In this document: piece by piece, positions 18,442 to 27,722 of the stretch | Layout: each line of letters starts with the position of its first letter | How positions within the stretch are numbered: the first letter of the stretch is position 1 | Origin: Tardiphaga sp. vice304 | GTDB taxonomy: Bacteria > Pseudomonadota > Alphaproteobacteria > Rhizobiales > Xanthobacteraceae | Length of the DNA: 64,000 nucleotides | Assembly: GCF_007018905.1 (NCBI RefSeq) | Contig: NZ_CP041402.1 | Location: 5,072,001 to 5,136,000 of the forward strand | Direction of reading: 5' to 3' | Translations under genes and position numbers: made by a program | Notes under the pieces: model-generated | Seen by the model: the letters and a program-made list of their open reading frames with translations, nothing else | Databases searched by the model: none | What the model was told of the DNA's origin: nothing

Positions 18442-19869
18442 GTGGCGACTGATCAAACACTCATCAAGGCCACGGCCTGCACCATTGTCGACAAGCTCAA
18501 TGCCGGCGAGGTCTCGCCGCTGGAATTGCTCGACGTGCTGGAAGCCCGCATCGCGGAAGTCGACGGCCAGGTCAACGCGCTGCCGACCCTGTGCTTCGAT
18601 CGTGCCCGCGCCTCCGCCAGGGAATTGATGAAGCAGCCGGTCGGAAGCCGCGGCCTGCTCGCCGGCATGCCGGTGCCGATCAAGGACCTCACCGCAGTTG
18701 CCGGCGTGCGAACGACGCAGGGTTCGTTGATCTACAAGGACGTCGTGCCCGCCGAGTCCAACATCCTGGTCGAGCGCCTCGAAGAGAACGGCGCGGTGAT
18801 CTACGCCAAATCAAACACGCCGGAATTCGGCGCCGGCGCCAACACCTTCAACGACGTGTTCGGCCCGACCTTGAACCCGTGGGACCTGTCGAAATCCTCC
18901 GCCGGCTCCTCCGGCGGCGCGGCCGCGGCGCTGGCCTCCGGCACCGCCTGGCTGGCGCAGGGCTCCGACATGGGCGGCTCGTTGCGCAGCCCGGCCTCGT
19001 TCTGCGGCGTGGTCGGCCTTCGCCCGAGCATCGGCCGCGTCGCCAACACGCCCTCGGCGGCGGTGGACCGCACGCTCGGCGTCCAGGGTCCGATGGCGCG
19101 CAATGTCGAGGATCTCGCGCTTCTGCTCGACGCGATGAGCGGCGAGCATGTCGCCGACCCCTTGTCGCTGCCGCTGTTGCCGACGTCGTTCCTGTCGGCC
19201 GCGCGCTCCGGCAAGGCCCCAGTCCGCGTTGCCTATTCGCCGGACCTCGGTGGCATCAGCCCGGTCGATCCCGAAGTGATCGAAATCACCCGCAAGGCGG
19301 CGATGCGTTTCATCGAGGCCGGCGCCCTCGTCGAGGAAGCCTCGCCCGACCTGCGCGAAACCCATGACTGCTTCCATGTGCTGCGCGCCCACGACTTCGC
19401 GTTGACCAAGGCCGACCTGTTGCGCGACAAGCGCGAGCTGTTGAAGCCGGAAGTGATCTGGAACATCGAGGAAGGAATCAAGCTCAGCTTCGACGACGTG
19501 CAACGCGCCGAGGCGCAGCGCCTGGCGATGATGAATCGCACGCTGGAGTTCTTCAAGACCTACGACCTCCTGATGATCCCCTCGACCATCGTGCCGCCCT
19601 GCCCGATCGAGGATCGCTACGTCGCCGAATGCGCCGGCCACAAGTTTGACAACTACATCGAGTGGCTGACGCTGGTGTCGGCGATCACGCTGGTATGCTG
19701 CCCGGCGCTGTCGCTGCCGTGCGGCTTTACCTCCAAGGGCCTGCCGGTCGGATTGCAGATCGTCGCCCGGCCGCGCGCCGAGGCGCAGCTATTGGCCGGC
19801 GCGCGCGTGCTGGAAGACATCCTCGGCCTGCGCGGCACCACGCCGATCGATCCGCGCCCCGCGAAGTAA
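18442..19869 (+). CDS. Amidase (amidase signature family)
   Basis: The 475-residue enzyme has the Ser-cisSer-Lys triad context. The Lys is in AGMPVPIKDLTAVAGV, the cis-Ser region is KSSAGSSGGAAAALASG and the nucleophile Ser is in QGSDMGGSLRSPASFCG. The start is a GTG at 18442 with GGAG a few bases upstream. Such enzymes hydrolyse amides in amino-acid, nitrile or carbamoyl catabolism. It is the third amide-type hydrolase in this catabolic region. Confidence 0.9.
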   Translation: MATDQTLIKATACTIVDKLNAGEVSPLELLDVLEARIAEVDGQVNALPTLCFDRARASARELMKQPVGSRGLLAGMPVPIKDLTAVAGVRTTQGSLIYKDVVPAESNILVERLEENGAVIYAKSNTPEFGAGANTFNDVFGPTLNPWDLSKSSAGSSGGAAAALASGTAWLAQGSDMGGSLRSPASFCGVVGLRPSIGRVANTPSAAVDRTLGVQGPMARNVEDLALLLDAMSGEHVADPLSLPLLPTSFLSAARSGKAPVRVAYSPDLGGISPVDPEVIEITRKAAMRFIEAGALVEEASPDLRETHDCFHVLRAHDFALTKADLLRDKRELLKPEVIWNIEEGIKLSFDDVQRAEAQRLAMMNRTLEFFKTYDLLMIPSTIVPPCPIEDRYVAECAGHKFDNYIEWLTLVSAITLVCCPALSLPCGFTSKGLPVGLQIVARPRAEAQLLAGARVLEDILGLRGTTPIDPRPAK

Positions 19870-19922
19870 GGCCCGCGGCAAGAGCGCTGCTCGTTTCGAC
19901 AAAACCTCTGCCGATGCCGCCA

Positions 19923-20004
19923 TCATTGCGAGCGCAAGCGAAGCAATCCAGAAAGCTACAAGGGAAGACTGGATTGCTTCGTCGCTTTGCTCCTCGCAAC
20001 GACG
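19923..20004. repeat. Dispersed palindromic repeat, GTCATTGCGAGGAGC type
   Basis: This is a shorter and less exact member of the family. CATTGCGAGCGCAAGCGAAG is mirrored by CTTCGTCGCTTTGCTCCTCG, followed by CAACGACG. It lies between the amidase and the transporter gene. The rest of the 354-base gap (20005-20223) shows no gene that I recognise. Confidence 0.8.
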
Positions 20005-20223
20005 GCTGAGGGCGTGTTGCTGTCCCCCGGCAACGGGGTCGCTTTAGACTTTCGTCGCATAGGACGCGCCCGCAGTCCGACCTTCGCGACATTGCGTTGC
20101 AGCAAACCCACACCTCGGCACCTCAGCCTCCATCATTTGGATGCTGCATTGCAGCCACGAGCATTGGCTTTTGGGCAGGATCGTGGCAACGCAGCATTTC
20201 ATTTCACGGAATAGGACTGACAC

Positions 20224-21549
20224 GTGGCAGAACAGATTGCGGCGCCGAACCCGGACGGCAAACTCCATTTCGACGACGCCAGCAAGCGCATCAAGGCGAT
20301 CTTCATCGGCTCGATGGGCAACCTGGTCGAATGGTATGATTTCTACGCCTACACCGCTTTCGCGCTGTACTTCGCACCGGCCTTCTTCCCCAACAGTGAC
20401 CCCGTGGTGCAGCAGCTCAACGCCGCCGTCCTGTTCGCCGCGACCTTCCTGATGCGTCCGCTCGGCGGCTGGCTGTTCGGCTACCTCGCCGACACATATG
20501 GCCGGCGGCTGTCGCTGACCCTGTCAGTACTGTGCATGTGCTTCGGCTCGCTGATCATCGCCTGCACGCCGACCTATGCGACGATCGGCTTTGCCGCCCC
20601 GGTGATCCTAGCCTTCGCCCGCATGATCGAGGGCCTCAGCCTCGGCGGCGAATACGGCGCCAGCGCCACCTACCTCTCCGAAGTCGCTGATCCCAAGCAT
20701 CGCGGTTTCTATTCGAGCTTCCAGTACGTCACGCTGATCGGCGGCCAGTTGACCGCGATCATCGTTCTGATGCTGCTGCAGAAGGTGTTTCTCACCGAGC
20801 AGGAGCTGAAGGACTGGGGCTGGCGGATTCCGTTCGTGATCGGTGCCCTCCTCGCCGTGTTCGCCGCCGTGATGCGCCGCGACATGCACGAGACCCCGCA
20901 ATTCCTCGAAGCCAAGCGGTTGAAGAAGCCGATGGGTTCGATCCGCGGCCTGCTGAAGTACCCGCGCGAACTACTCTTGGTGGTCGGCCTCACCGCCGGC
21001 GGAACCGCGGCGTTCTATACGTTCACCACCTACATGCAGACCTTCGTCAAGCTCTCGGTCGGCCTGACCACCGACCAGACCACTACGGTGATCTTCGGCA
21101 CGCTGATCTTCGCCTGCCTTTTGCAGCCGCTCTATGGCGCGCTGTCCGACAAGATCGGCCGCAAGCCGCTGCTGATCTTCTTCGGCGTTGCCGGAACGCT
21201 TTCGACGATCCCGATCCTGACGCTGCTGAAGGACACCAAGTCGCCCTTCGTGGCGTTCCTGCTGATCTGCTGCGCCTGGGTGTTCGTCGCCGGCTATACC
21301 TCGATCAACGCGGTGGTGAAGGCCGAATTGTTCCCGACCAACATCCGCGCGCTGGGTGTCGGCCTGCCCTATGCGCTGACGGTCTCGATTTTCGGCGGAA
21401 CCGCGCCGGCGATCGCCTTGTATTTCAAGAGCCTGGGCCACGAGGAATGGTTCTATTATTATCTCAGCGGCATGATCTTCCTCTCTCTGATCATTTACGC
21501 CACCATGCGCGACACCAAGCACAACTCGGCGATGCACCGTCACGACTGA
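20224..21549 (+). CDS. MFS transporter, metabolite:H+ symporter (MHS) type
   Basis: The 441-residue membrane protein has 12 predicted helices. The MHS N-terminus IGSMGNLVEWYDFYAYTAFA is present. The MFS loop motif FGYLADTYGRRLSL lies between helices 2 and 3, and ALSDKIGRKPLLIF in the second half. Relatives import 2-oxoglutarate, proline/betaine, shikimate or other organic acids by proton symport. The start is a GTG at 20224 with AGGA upstream. It may import a substrate of the surrounding hydrolases. Confidence 0.88.
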   Translation: MAEQIAAPNPDGKLHFDDASKRIKAIFIGSMGNLVEWYDFYAYTAFALYFAPAFFPNSDPVVQQLNAAVLFAATFLMRPLGGWLFGYLADTYGRRLSLTLSVLCMCFGSLIIACTPTYATIGFAAPVILAFARMIEGLSLGGEYGASATYLSEVADPKHRGFYSSFQYVTLIGGQLTAIIVLMLLQKVFLTEQELKDWGWRIPFVIGALLAVFAAVMRRDMHETPQFLEAKRLKKPMGSIRGLLKYPRELLLVVGLTAGGTAAFYTFTTYMQTFVKLSVGLTTDQTTTVIFGTLIFACLLQPLYGALSDKIGRKPLLIFFGVAGTLSTIPILTLLKDTKSPFVAFLLICCAWVFVAGYTSINAVVKAELFPTNIRALGVGLPYALTVSIFGGTAPAIALYFKSLGHEEWFYYYLSGMIFLSLIIYATMRDTKHNSAMHRHD

Positions 21550-21579
21550 CGGCGGCGTCGGAAACGACGGAGCACAGCG

Positions 21580-22242
21580 ATGACCGACGATAATCTCCCG
21601 CCGGACTCAAAGCTGACCACCAGCAAGCAACGCTGGGCGCGCGAGGGGAAATTCCTCACCGGCAAGATCGCGCGCCCGGAAGACCAGCGGCTCCCGCCCG
21701 GCCAGCACCTGACGAAGGACTGGCCGGTGCTGGACCTCGGTGTCACGCCGAACATTTCGAAAGAACGCTGGCGGCTCGACGTCTACGGCGCGGTCGAGCA
21801 GCCGCTGTTCTGGGATTTCGCGGAGTTCACCGCGCAGCCGCAGCAGCAATTCATCTCCGACATCCACTGCGTCACCACCTGGTCGCGCTACGAAAATGCC
21901 TGGGACGGCCTTTCGACGCGCGAATTGCTGGCGGCGTGCAAGCCGCGTAACGAGGCGCGCTTCGTCGTGCTGCATTCGCATGACGGCTACACGACAAATC
22001 TCGCGCTGGAAGATTTCGCGGCCGAGGACGCGCTGCTGGCCCATGCCTGGCAGGGCGCGCCGATCGAGCGCGACCACGGCGGGCCGGTGCGGCTGATCGT
22101 GCCGCATCTGTATTTCTGGAAGAGCGCCAAGTGGCTGCAAAGCATCGAGTTCGTCACGGAGGATAGGCCCGGCTACTGGGAAGTCCGCGGCTACCATAAC
22201 CGCGGCGACCCGTGGCTGGAGCAGAGGTATTCGGACGATTGA
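21580..22242 (+). CDS. Sulfite oxidase-like molybdopterin oxidoreductase (YuiH type)
   Basis: The 220-residue protein has the Moco-binding segment SDIHCVTTWSRYENAWDG. The Cys is the expected molybdenum ligand. The C-terminal RGYHNRGDPWLEQRY is also typical. There is no signal peptide and no dimerisation or haem domain, so it is a minimal cytosolic form. It starts 30 bases after the transporter gene. The substrate is unknown. A distant moaB (58.5 kb) supports cofactor synthesis in general. Confidence 0.87.
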   Translation: MTDDNLPPDSKLTTSKQRWAREGKFLTGKIARPEDQRLPPGQHLTKDWPVLDLGVTPNISKERWRLDVYGAVEQPLFWDFAEFTAQPQQQFISDIHCVTTWSRYENAWDGLSTRELLAACKPRNEARFVVLHSHDGYTTNLALEDFAAEDALLAHAWQGAPIERDHGGPVRLIVPHLYFWKSAKWLQSIEFVTEDRPGYWEVRGYHNRGDPWLEQRYSDD

Positions 22243-22253
22243 TCTCCCGAGCT

Positions 22254-22301
22254 GTCATCCTTCGAGGCCGTCGCAAGGGCGACGGCACCTCAGGATGACG
22301 G
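22254..22301. repeat. Short palindromic repeat, GTCATCCTTCGAGGC type
   Basis: GTCATCCTTCGAGGCCGTCG is mirrored by CGACGGCACCTCAGGATGACGG. It lies between the sulfite-oxidase-like and hydrolase-OsmC genes; the family recurs at 58483. Confidence 0.75.
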
Positions 22302-22338
22302 TAGAGTGGGTGGCACCAAACAGATCAAGGAGCCCGCC

Positions 22339-23562
22339 GTGCCCACCGAACGCTTCCAGTTTCCCGGCACTGACGGCCATCTGCTGGCCGCAGCACTCGA
22401 TCTGCCGGATGGTCCCATCCGCGCCACGGCCTTGTTCGCGCATTGCTTCACCTGCAGCAAGGATTCGCTCGGCGCCAAACGGATCGCGACCGCGCTGACC
22501 GCGCGCGGCATTGCCGTGCTGCGGTTCGACTTCACGGGCCTGGGCTCCAGCGAAGGCGATTTCGCCAATTCCACCTTCTCCTCCAACGTCGCCGACCTCG
22601 TGCTGGCCGCCGATCATTTGCGGGGCCATAGCAAGGCGCCGGCGCTGCTGATCGGCCACAGCCTCGGTGGTTCCGCAATCCTCGCCGCCGCCGCGCAGAT
22701 CCCCGAGGCCAGAGCGGTGGTGACCATCGCGGCGCCGTCGGATCCTTCTCACGTTACGCACCTGTTCGCCGACCGTCTCGACGACATACGCACAAAGGGC
22801 GAGGTCGAGGTGCAACTCGCCGGCCGGCCGTTCCGTATCAAGCGCGAATTCCTCGACGACGTCGCCGATCACAATCTGGCGACCCATATCGCCCGGCTGC
22901 GCAAGCCGCTGTTGATCCTGCAATCGCCCACCGACGACACCGTCGGCATCGACAACGCGACGCGGATCTTCCTGGCTGCGAAACATCCCAAGAGCTTCGT
23001 GTCGCTCGACGGCATGGACCATATGCTGACGAAACAGCACGATGCAGTGTACGTCGCCGACCTGATCGTCGCCTGGGCGGCGCGCTATCTCGATGCGGTC
23101 GTGACAGCGGCGCCGGTCGTGATCGAGCAAGACCCGCGCAAAGTGGTGGTGCAGGAAACCCGCGCCAGCAAATTCCACCAGCAGGTGACGATCGGCCCGC
23201 ACCGGCTGTTCGCCGACGAGCCTCTTTCGGCGGGCGGGGCGGACAGCGGTCCCAGTCCCTACGACCTGCTGCTCGCCGCGCTCGGCGCCTGTACCGCGAT
23301 GACGATGCGGCTCTACGCCGACCGCAAGGCGCTGCCGATGGATCGCGTCACGGTGACGCTGCGGCACGGCAAGATCTACGCGAAGGATTGCGCGGAGTGC
23401 GAGACGAAGGATGGCATGCTCGACCAGATCGAGCGCGTGATCGCCATCAGCGGCGCGCTGGATGCGGAGCAGCGCCAGAAATTGATGGAGATCGCCGACA
23501 AGTGCCCGGTGCACCGGACACTGACATCTGAAGTTCGAATCGTCACGACGGCGGGGGAGTAG
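22339..23562 (+). CDS. Alpha/beta hydrolase fused to OsmC-family peroxiredoxin-like domain
   Basis: The 407-residue two-domain protein has an N-terminal hydrolase (residues 1-250) with the nucleophile motif LIGHSLGGSAILAAA and a C-terminal His in LDGMDHMLTK. The OsmC domain (about 265-407) keeps both cysteines, in LLAALGACTAMTMRLYADRK and EIADKCPVHRTL. The GTG at 22339 has AAGGAG 6 bases upstream. OsmC proteins reduce organic hydroperoxides. The fusion is found elsewhere, and the role of the hydrolase half is not known. Confidence 0.88.
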   Translation: MPTERFQFPGTDGHLLAAALDLPDGPIRATALFAHCFTCSKDSLGAKRIATALTARGIAVLRFDFTGLGSSEGDFANSTFSSNVADLVLAADHLRGHSKAPALLIGHSLGGSAILAAAAQIPEARAVVTIAAPSDPSHVTHLFADRLDDIRTKGEVEVQLAGRPFRIKREFLDDVADHNLATHIARLRKPLLILQSPTDDTVGIDNATRIFLAAKHPKSFVSLDGMDHMLTKQHDAVYVADLIVAWAARYLDAVVTAAPVVIEQDPRKVVVQETRASKFHQQVTIGPHRLFADEPLSAGGADSGPSPYDLLLAALGACTAMTMRLYADRKALPMDRVTVTLRHGKIYAKDCAECETKDGMLDQIERVIAISGALDAEQRQKLMEIADKCPVHRTLTSEVRIVTTAGE

Positions 23563-23566
23563 TTTT

Positions 23567-23587
23567 GCAGGGTGCGCCGCACCCTGC
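23567..23587. terminator. Perfect short palindrome after the hydrolase-OsmC gene
   Basis: GCAGGGTGCG-C-CGCACCCTGC is a perfect 10-base-arm palindrome 4 bases after the stop. It has no T-run, so it may be a hairpin terminator of the weak kind or part of the repeat that follows. Confidence 0.4.
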
Positions 23588-23589
23588 AC

Positions 23590-23683
23590 GTCATTGCGAG
23601 GAGCGAAGCGACGCAGCAATCCAGAAGGCCACGAAATCTGCAAGAGCTGGATTGCTTCGTCGCAAGGGCTCCTCGCAATGACG
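23590..23683. repeat. Dispersed palindromic repeat, GTCATTGCGAGGAGC type
   Basis: GTCATTGCGAGGAGCGAAGC is mirrored by GGGCTCCTCGCAATGAC. It lies between the convergent hydrolase-OsmC and ppdK genes. Confidence 0.9.
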
Positions 23684-23729
23684 AGGAGAGGCCGGTGGGC
23701 ATCGCGATGACAGCGCTCTCATCACACTA

Positions 23730-23757
23730 AAATGGCCGGGAAGATCCCCGGCCATTT
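23730..23757 (-). terminator. Rho-independent-type hairpin after ppdK
   Basis: AAATGGCCGGG / CCCGGCCATTT are perfect 11-base arms around a short loop. It lies 35 bases downstream of the ppdK stop on the minus strand, and the stem ends in a T-rich tract in that direction. Confidence 0.75.
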
Positions 23758-23791
23758 CGTCTTCAATTCACTAAAGAAATCCCAGTCTGGC

Positions 23792-26700
23792 TCACGCCTG
23801 GCTGGAAATCTCCTTGCCGAGCGCCGCCTGTGCGGCCGCCAGACGTGCGATCGGCACGCGATACGGCGAGCAGGACACGTAGTCGAGGCCCGCCTGGTGG
23901 CAGAACGCTACCGACGCCGGATCGCCGCCATGTTCGCCGCAGATGCCGACCTTGATATTCGCCCGGGTCTTGCGACCGCGCTCGACACCGATCTTCACCA
24001 GTTCGCCGACGCCGCTGCGGTCGATCGAGATGAACGGGTCGATCGGCAGGATGCCCTTGGCGATGTAGGTGCCCAAGAAGCTACCCGCATCGTCGCGGCT
24101 GATGCCGAAGGTGGTCTGCGTGAGATCGTTGGTACCGAACGAGAAGAACTCGGCGGTCTCGGCGATCTCGCCGGCCATCAGGCAGGCGCGCGGCAGTTCG
24201 ATCATGGTGCCGACGGTGTAGTTCAGCTTGCCGCCGGTCTCCTTCAGCACCGCCTGCGCGGTGGCGTCGATGCGGGCCTTGACGAGGTCGAACTCCGCCT
24301 TGGTCGCGATCAGCGGCACCATAACTTCGAGCACCACCAGTTCGCCGGTGCTCTTGCCGGCTTCAATCGCGGCTTCGAACAAAGCGCGCGCCTGCATCTC
24401 GGCAATTTCTGGATAGGCAATCGCCAGACGGCAGCCGCGGAAGCCCAGCATCGGGTTGAACTCGGCGAGATCGCGGGCGCGGTCGGCCAGCTTCTTCGCG
24501 TCGGTATTCATCGCCTTGGCGACTTCTTCGACCTCGGCCTGGGTGTGCGGCAGGAATTCGTGCAGCGGCGGATCGAGCAGCCGGATGGTAACCGGCAGGC
24601 CCTTCATGATCTCGAACAGCTCGACGAAGTCCTCGCGCTGCATCGGCAGCAGCTTGGCCAGCGCCGCGCGGCGGCTCTCCTCGTCGTCCGCCAGGATCAT
24701 CTCGCGCACGGTGCGGATCCGGGTCTCCTCGAAGAACATGTGTTCGGTGCGGCACAGGCCGATGCCTTCGGCGCCGAATTTCAGCGCGGTGCGCGCATCG
24801 TTCGGGGTATCGCCGTTGACGCGGACCTTGAGCTTGCGAACCTTGTCGGCCCAGCCCATCAGCGTGTTGAACTCGCCGGACAGTTCCGGCTCGATCATCG
24901 CCATGCGGCCGGCCATCACATGGCCGATCGAGCCATCGATGGTGATGATGTCGCCCGCCTTGAAGGAGCGGTCGCCGATCGACATGGTGCCGCGGCTGTA
25001 ATCGACCCGGATGGTGCCGCAGCCGGAGACGCAGGGCTTGCCCATGCCGCGCGCCACGACGGCCGCGTGCGAGGTCATGCCGCCGCGGGTGGTGAGGATG
25101 CCTTCCGCTGCGTGCATGCCGTGAATGTCTTCCGGCGAGGTTTCGACGCGCACCAGAATCACCTGATGTCCGTCGGCCTGCAGCCGTGCGGCTTCTTCCG
25201 ACGAGAACACGATTTCGCCCGAAGCGGCGCCCGGCGACGCCGGCAGGCCGGTCGCGATGATGTCGCGCGGCGCGGCGGGATCGATGGTCGGGTGCAGCAG
25301 TTGGTCGAGCGAGGCGGGATCGATGCGCGACACCGCGTCGTTCTGCGAGATCACGCCTTCATTGGCGAGTTCGACCGCGATGCGGATCGAGGCCTTGGCG
25401 GTGCGCTTGCCGTTGCGGGTCTGCAGCATCCAGAGCCGGCCCTGCTCGACCGTGAACTCCATGTCCTGCATGTCGCGATAGTGCTTCTCGAGCTGCGTGT
25501 AGATCCGCGTCAGCTCTTTGAAGGCTTCCGGCATCGCGGCTTCCATCGACGCCTTGTCGGAGCCGGATTCGAGGCGCGCGGCTTCGGTGATGTCCTGCGG
25601 GGTGCGGATGCCGGCGACGACGTCCTCGCCCTGCGCATTGATCAGGAATTCGCCGTACAGCCGGCTCTCGCCGGTCGAGGGATTGCGCGTAAACGCTACG
25701 CCGGTGGCCGAGGTGTCGCCCATGTTGCCGAACACCATGGCCTGAACGGACACCGCGGTGCCCCAGGATTCCGGAATGTCGTGCAGGCGGCGATAGGTGA
25801 TCGCGCGCGCGTTCATCCAGGAGGAGAACACCGCGCCGACCGCGCCCCACAGCTGCTCGTGCGGATCCTGCGGGAATTCCTTTCCGGTTTCGTGCGCAAC
25901 GGCTTCCTTGTACTTGCCGACCAGCGCCACCCAGTCGTCACCGTCGAGATCGGTGTCGAGGTTGTAGCCCTTGCTGTCCTTGTAGGTGTCGAGGATGTCC
26001 TCGAAATGATGGTGCTCGAAGCCCATCACGACGTCGGAATACATCGTGATGAAGCGGCGGTAGCTGTCATAGGCGAAGCGCTTGTCGCCGGACAGTTCGG
26101 CCAGCGCTTCCACGGTGGTGTCGTTGAGGCCGAGGTTGAGAACGGTGTCCATCATGCCCGGCATCGAGGCGCGGGCGCCGGAACGCACCGACACCAGCAG
26201 CGGGTTCTTCGGATCGCCGAAGCCCTTGCCGGTGATCTTGCCGACGGCGGCCAGCGCCTTCTCGACCTGCGCCTTGAGGTCTTTCGGGTAGGTCTTGTCG
26301 TTGGCGTAGTAATACACGCAGACCGAGGTCGGGATGGTGAAGCCGGGGGGCACCGGCAGGCCGAGATTGGCCATCTCGGCGAGGTTGGCGCCCTTGCCGC
26401 CGAGCAGGTCGCGCAGACCGGCCTTGCCCTCGGCCTTGCCGCCGCCGAACGAATACACCCACTTGCCGGCCTGGATCTTGTCGGCGATCGGCTTGGCCGC
26501 GGGCTTGGCGGCAACGGTCTTGCCCTTGGCAATAACCGGCTTCTTGCTGGCGGTGGGCTTCGCCACGACCGGCGGCTTCTTCGGCGCCAGCTTCCTGGCG
26601 ACGACCTTCGGGGCGACCTTGGCGGCCGGCTTCGCTTTCGCGACAGGCTTCTTCGCGGATTTCCCGGCTTTTTTCGCCACGGCCTTCGCCGGCGGCTTCT

Positions 26701-26809
26701 TCAACGCCTTGCGGGCGGGAGCCGCTGCGGCCTTCGCGACCTTTTTGGTTTTGGCAGCCGCCTTGGAGTTGGCGGCGGCCTTCGTGGTCTTCGATGCGGT
26801 TTTAGCCAT
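23792..26809 (-). CDS. ppdK: Pyruvate, phosphate dikinase with Lys/Ala/Pro-rich N-terminal tail
   Basis: The 1005-residue enzyme interconverts pyruvate, ATP and phosphate with PEP, AMP and pyrophosphate in the cytosol. The catalytic part starts at KWVYSFGGGKAEGKAGLRDL. The ATP-grasp motif LQTRNGKRTAKASIR is present, as is the swivelling His domain (GGMTSHAAVVARGMGKPCVS, His near 581). The C-terminal barrel carries the catalytic Cys segment ICGEHGGDPASVAFCHQAGL. About 105 residues in front are a run of Lys, Ala and Pro resembling histone H1 tails. No ATG lies between tail and catalytic part, although GTG codons do, so the tail is probably translated. The full-length enzyme is otherwise of normal size. 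Confidence 0.95.
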   Translation of the reverse strand: MAKTASKTTKAAANSKAAAKTKKVAKAAAAPARKALKKPPAKAVAKKAGKSAKKPVAKAKPAAKVAPKVVARKLAPKKPPVVAKPTASKKPVIAKGKTVAAKPAAKPIADKIQAGKWVYSFGGGKAEGKAGLRDLLGGKGANLAEMANLGLPVPPGFTIPTSVCVYYYANDKTYPKDLKAQVEKALAAVGKITGKGFGDPKNPLLVSVRSGARASMPGMMDTVLNLGLNDTTVEALAELSGDKRFAYDSYRRFITMYSDVVMGFEHHHFEDILDTYKDSKGYNLDTDLDGDDWVALVGKYKEAVAHETGKEFPQDPHEQLWGAVGAVFSSWMNARAITYRRLHDIPESWGTAVSVQAMVFGNMGDTSATGVAFTRNPSTGESRLYGEFLINAQGEDVVAGIRTPQDITEAARLESGSDKASMEAAMPEAFKELTRIYTQLEKHYRDMQDMEFTVEQGRLWMLQTRNGKRTAKASIRIAVELANEGVISQNDAVSRIDPASLDQLLHPTIDPAAPRDIIATGLPASPGAASGEIVFSSEEAARLQADGHQVILVRVETSPEDIHGMHAAEGILTTRGGMTSHAAVVARGMGKPCVSGCGTIRVDYSRGTMSIGDRSFKAGDIITIDGSIGHVMAGRMAMIEPELSGEFNTLMGWADKVRKLKVRVNGDTPNDARTALKFGAEGIGLCRTEHMFFEETRIRTVREMILADDEESRRAALAKLLPMQREDFVELFEIMKGLPVTIRLLDPPLHEFLPHTQAEVEEVAKAMNTDAKKLADRARDLAEFNPMLGFRGCRLAIAYPEIAEMQARALFEAAIEAGKSTGELVVLEVMVPLIATKAEFDLVKARIDATAQAVLKETGGKLNYTVGTMIELPRACLMAGEIAETAEFFSFGTNDLTQTTFGISRDDAGSFLGTYIAKGILPIDPFISIDRSGVGELVKIGVERGRKTRANIKVGICGEHGGDPASVAFCHQAGLDYVSCSPYRVPIARLAAAQAALGKEISSQA

Positions 26810-26904
26810 GATCTACAATCGATCCGCGAGAGGAAACGTGGGGAAAAGCTGCCGCCTTACACCACGTTTTGGCGGGTTGGCGCAAGGCAACCAGATCAAG
26901 CGCG

Positions 26905-27063
26905 CTACGAAATGTTCAACATCTTCAACACGCCGAGGCCGGCCAGGCCGATGAAGATCAGGTAGATGGCGACGATCAGGTTGAGCAGACGAGGCATCAC
27001 GAGAATCAGGACGCCGGCGATGAGGGCGACGATCGGCTGGATATGGGCGGCCGTGAGGACCAT
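26905..27063 (-). CDS. DUF3096 small membrane protein
   Basis: The 52-residue protein MVLTAAHIQPIVALIAGVLI... continues with VMPRLLNLIVAIYLIFIGLA and ends GLGVLKMLNIS. Two hydrophobic helices are separated by the short MPRLLN loop, the pattern of DUF3096. The function is unknown. It is encoded just upstream of ppdK on the same strand, with a gap of 95 bases. An AGGAG-like run (GGAGTTTCCC) precedes the ATG. Confidence 0.82.
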   Translation of the reverse strand: MVLTAAHIQPIVALIAGVLILVMPRLLNLIVAIYLIFIGLAGLGVLKMLNIS

Positions 27064-27301
27064 GGGAAACTCCAGGAGCTGAGGGGTGGGTCGAATCGCT
27101 GCGGAAATCTAACCCGCACAAGGGGTTGCCGATACAGACGCCTGCCGGACGCAGGAGTTCCCGATCTTCGCGCGCATTGCATCAAATACCGGCATTCCGT
27201 GCCGCTGCATTCCGGAACGTTCTGGGCGACGCGGGATTGGGGAAGGAGGCTGGGCGGCGAGCAGCCCGGCGCAGGCCGGGTTCATCCCGAAGGAGAACTT
27301 G

Positions 27302-27670
27302 ATGCGAAACAGGATCATCGCGATCGTCGCATTGGCAGGCGCTCTCAGCGCGCCGCTGGCGGCTCAGGCGCAAGAGACCACCATGGGCGTCGCCCGCAGC
27401 GGCCAGGCCGTGATCGTCGGCGACAACGACCCCGACGGCATTACGGTATCCGAGCGCCCGGCGTTCCGGGAATACGTCGTGCGCGAGCGCGTGCCGACCT
27501 ACACCGTGCCGGAGCGCGTCGTCGTCGGCACGACGTTGCCAGACGCTGGCGTGACCTATTACGACGTGCCGCAGAGCGTGGCGCAGACGCCGTATCGCTA
27601 CACCGTGGTGAACGAAAAGACGGTGCTGGTCGAGCCGCGTACGCGACGCATTGTCCAGGTGATCGACTAG
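27302..27670 (+). CDS. Exported DUF1236-domain protein
   Basis: The 122-residue protein has a cleavable signal peptide (MRNRIIAIVALAGALSAPLA, cut after AQA). DUF1236-like segments with the pattern FREYVVRERVPTYTVPERVV and YRYTVVNEKTVLVEPRTRRI follow. AAGGAG lies 6 bases before the ATG. DUF1236 proteins are common in rhizobia and their role is unknown. A terminator follows about 50 bases after the stop. Confidence 0.8.
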   Translation: MRNRIIAIVALAGALSAPLAAQAQETTMGVARSGQAVIVGDNDPDGITVSERPAFREYVVRERVPTYTVPERVVVGTTLPDAGVTYYDVPQSVAQTPYRYTVVNEKTVLVEPRTRRIVQVID

Positions 27671-27722
27671 TCGATCATCTGACGCCGAATTCGTTCAGGC
27701 GCATTCAAGGCGACTGAGCGAG

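Noticed and set aside
20190..20215. A possible sigma-54 promoter (TGGCA...) ahead of the MHS transporter
   Set aside because: The -12 element with the required spacing is missing.
22255..23643. A 462-codon minus-strand open frame
   Set aside because: It is antisense to the hydrolase-OsmC gene, which carries the nucleophile elbow and both OsmC cysteines.
23732..26965. A 1077-codon open frame on the plus strand opposite ppdK
   Set aside because: It is the complement of ppdK in GC-rich DNA. It has a His/Arg/Asp-heavy composition and no domain, and the minus-strand protein has all the catalytic motifs.
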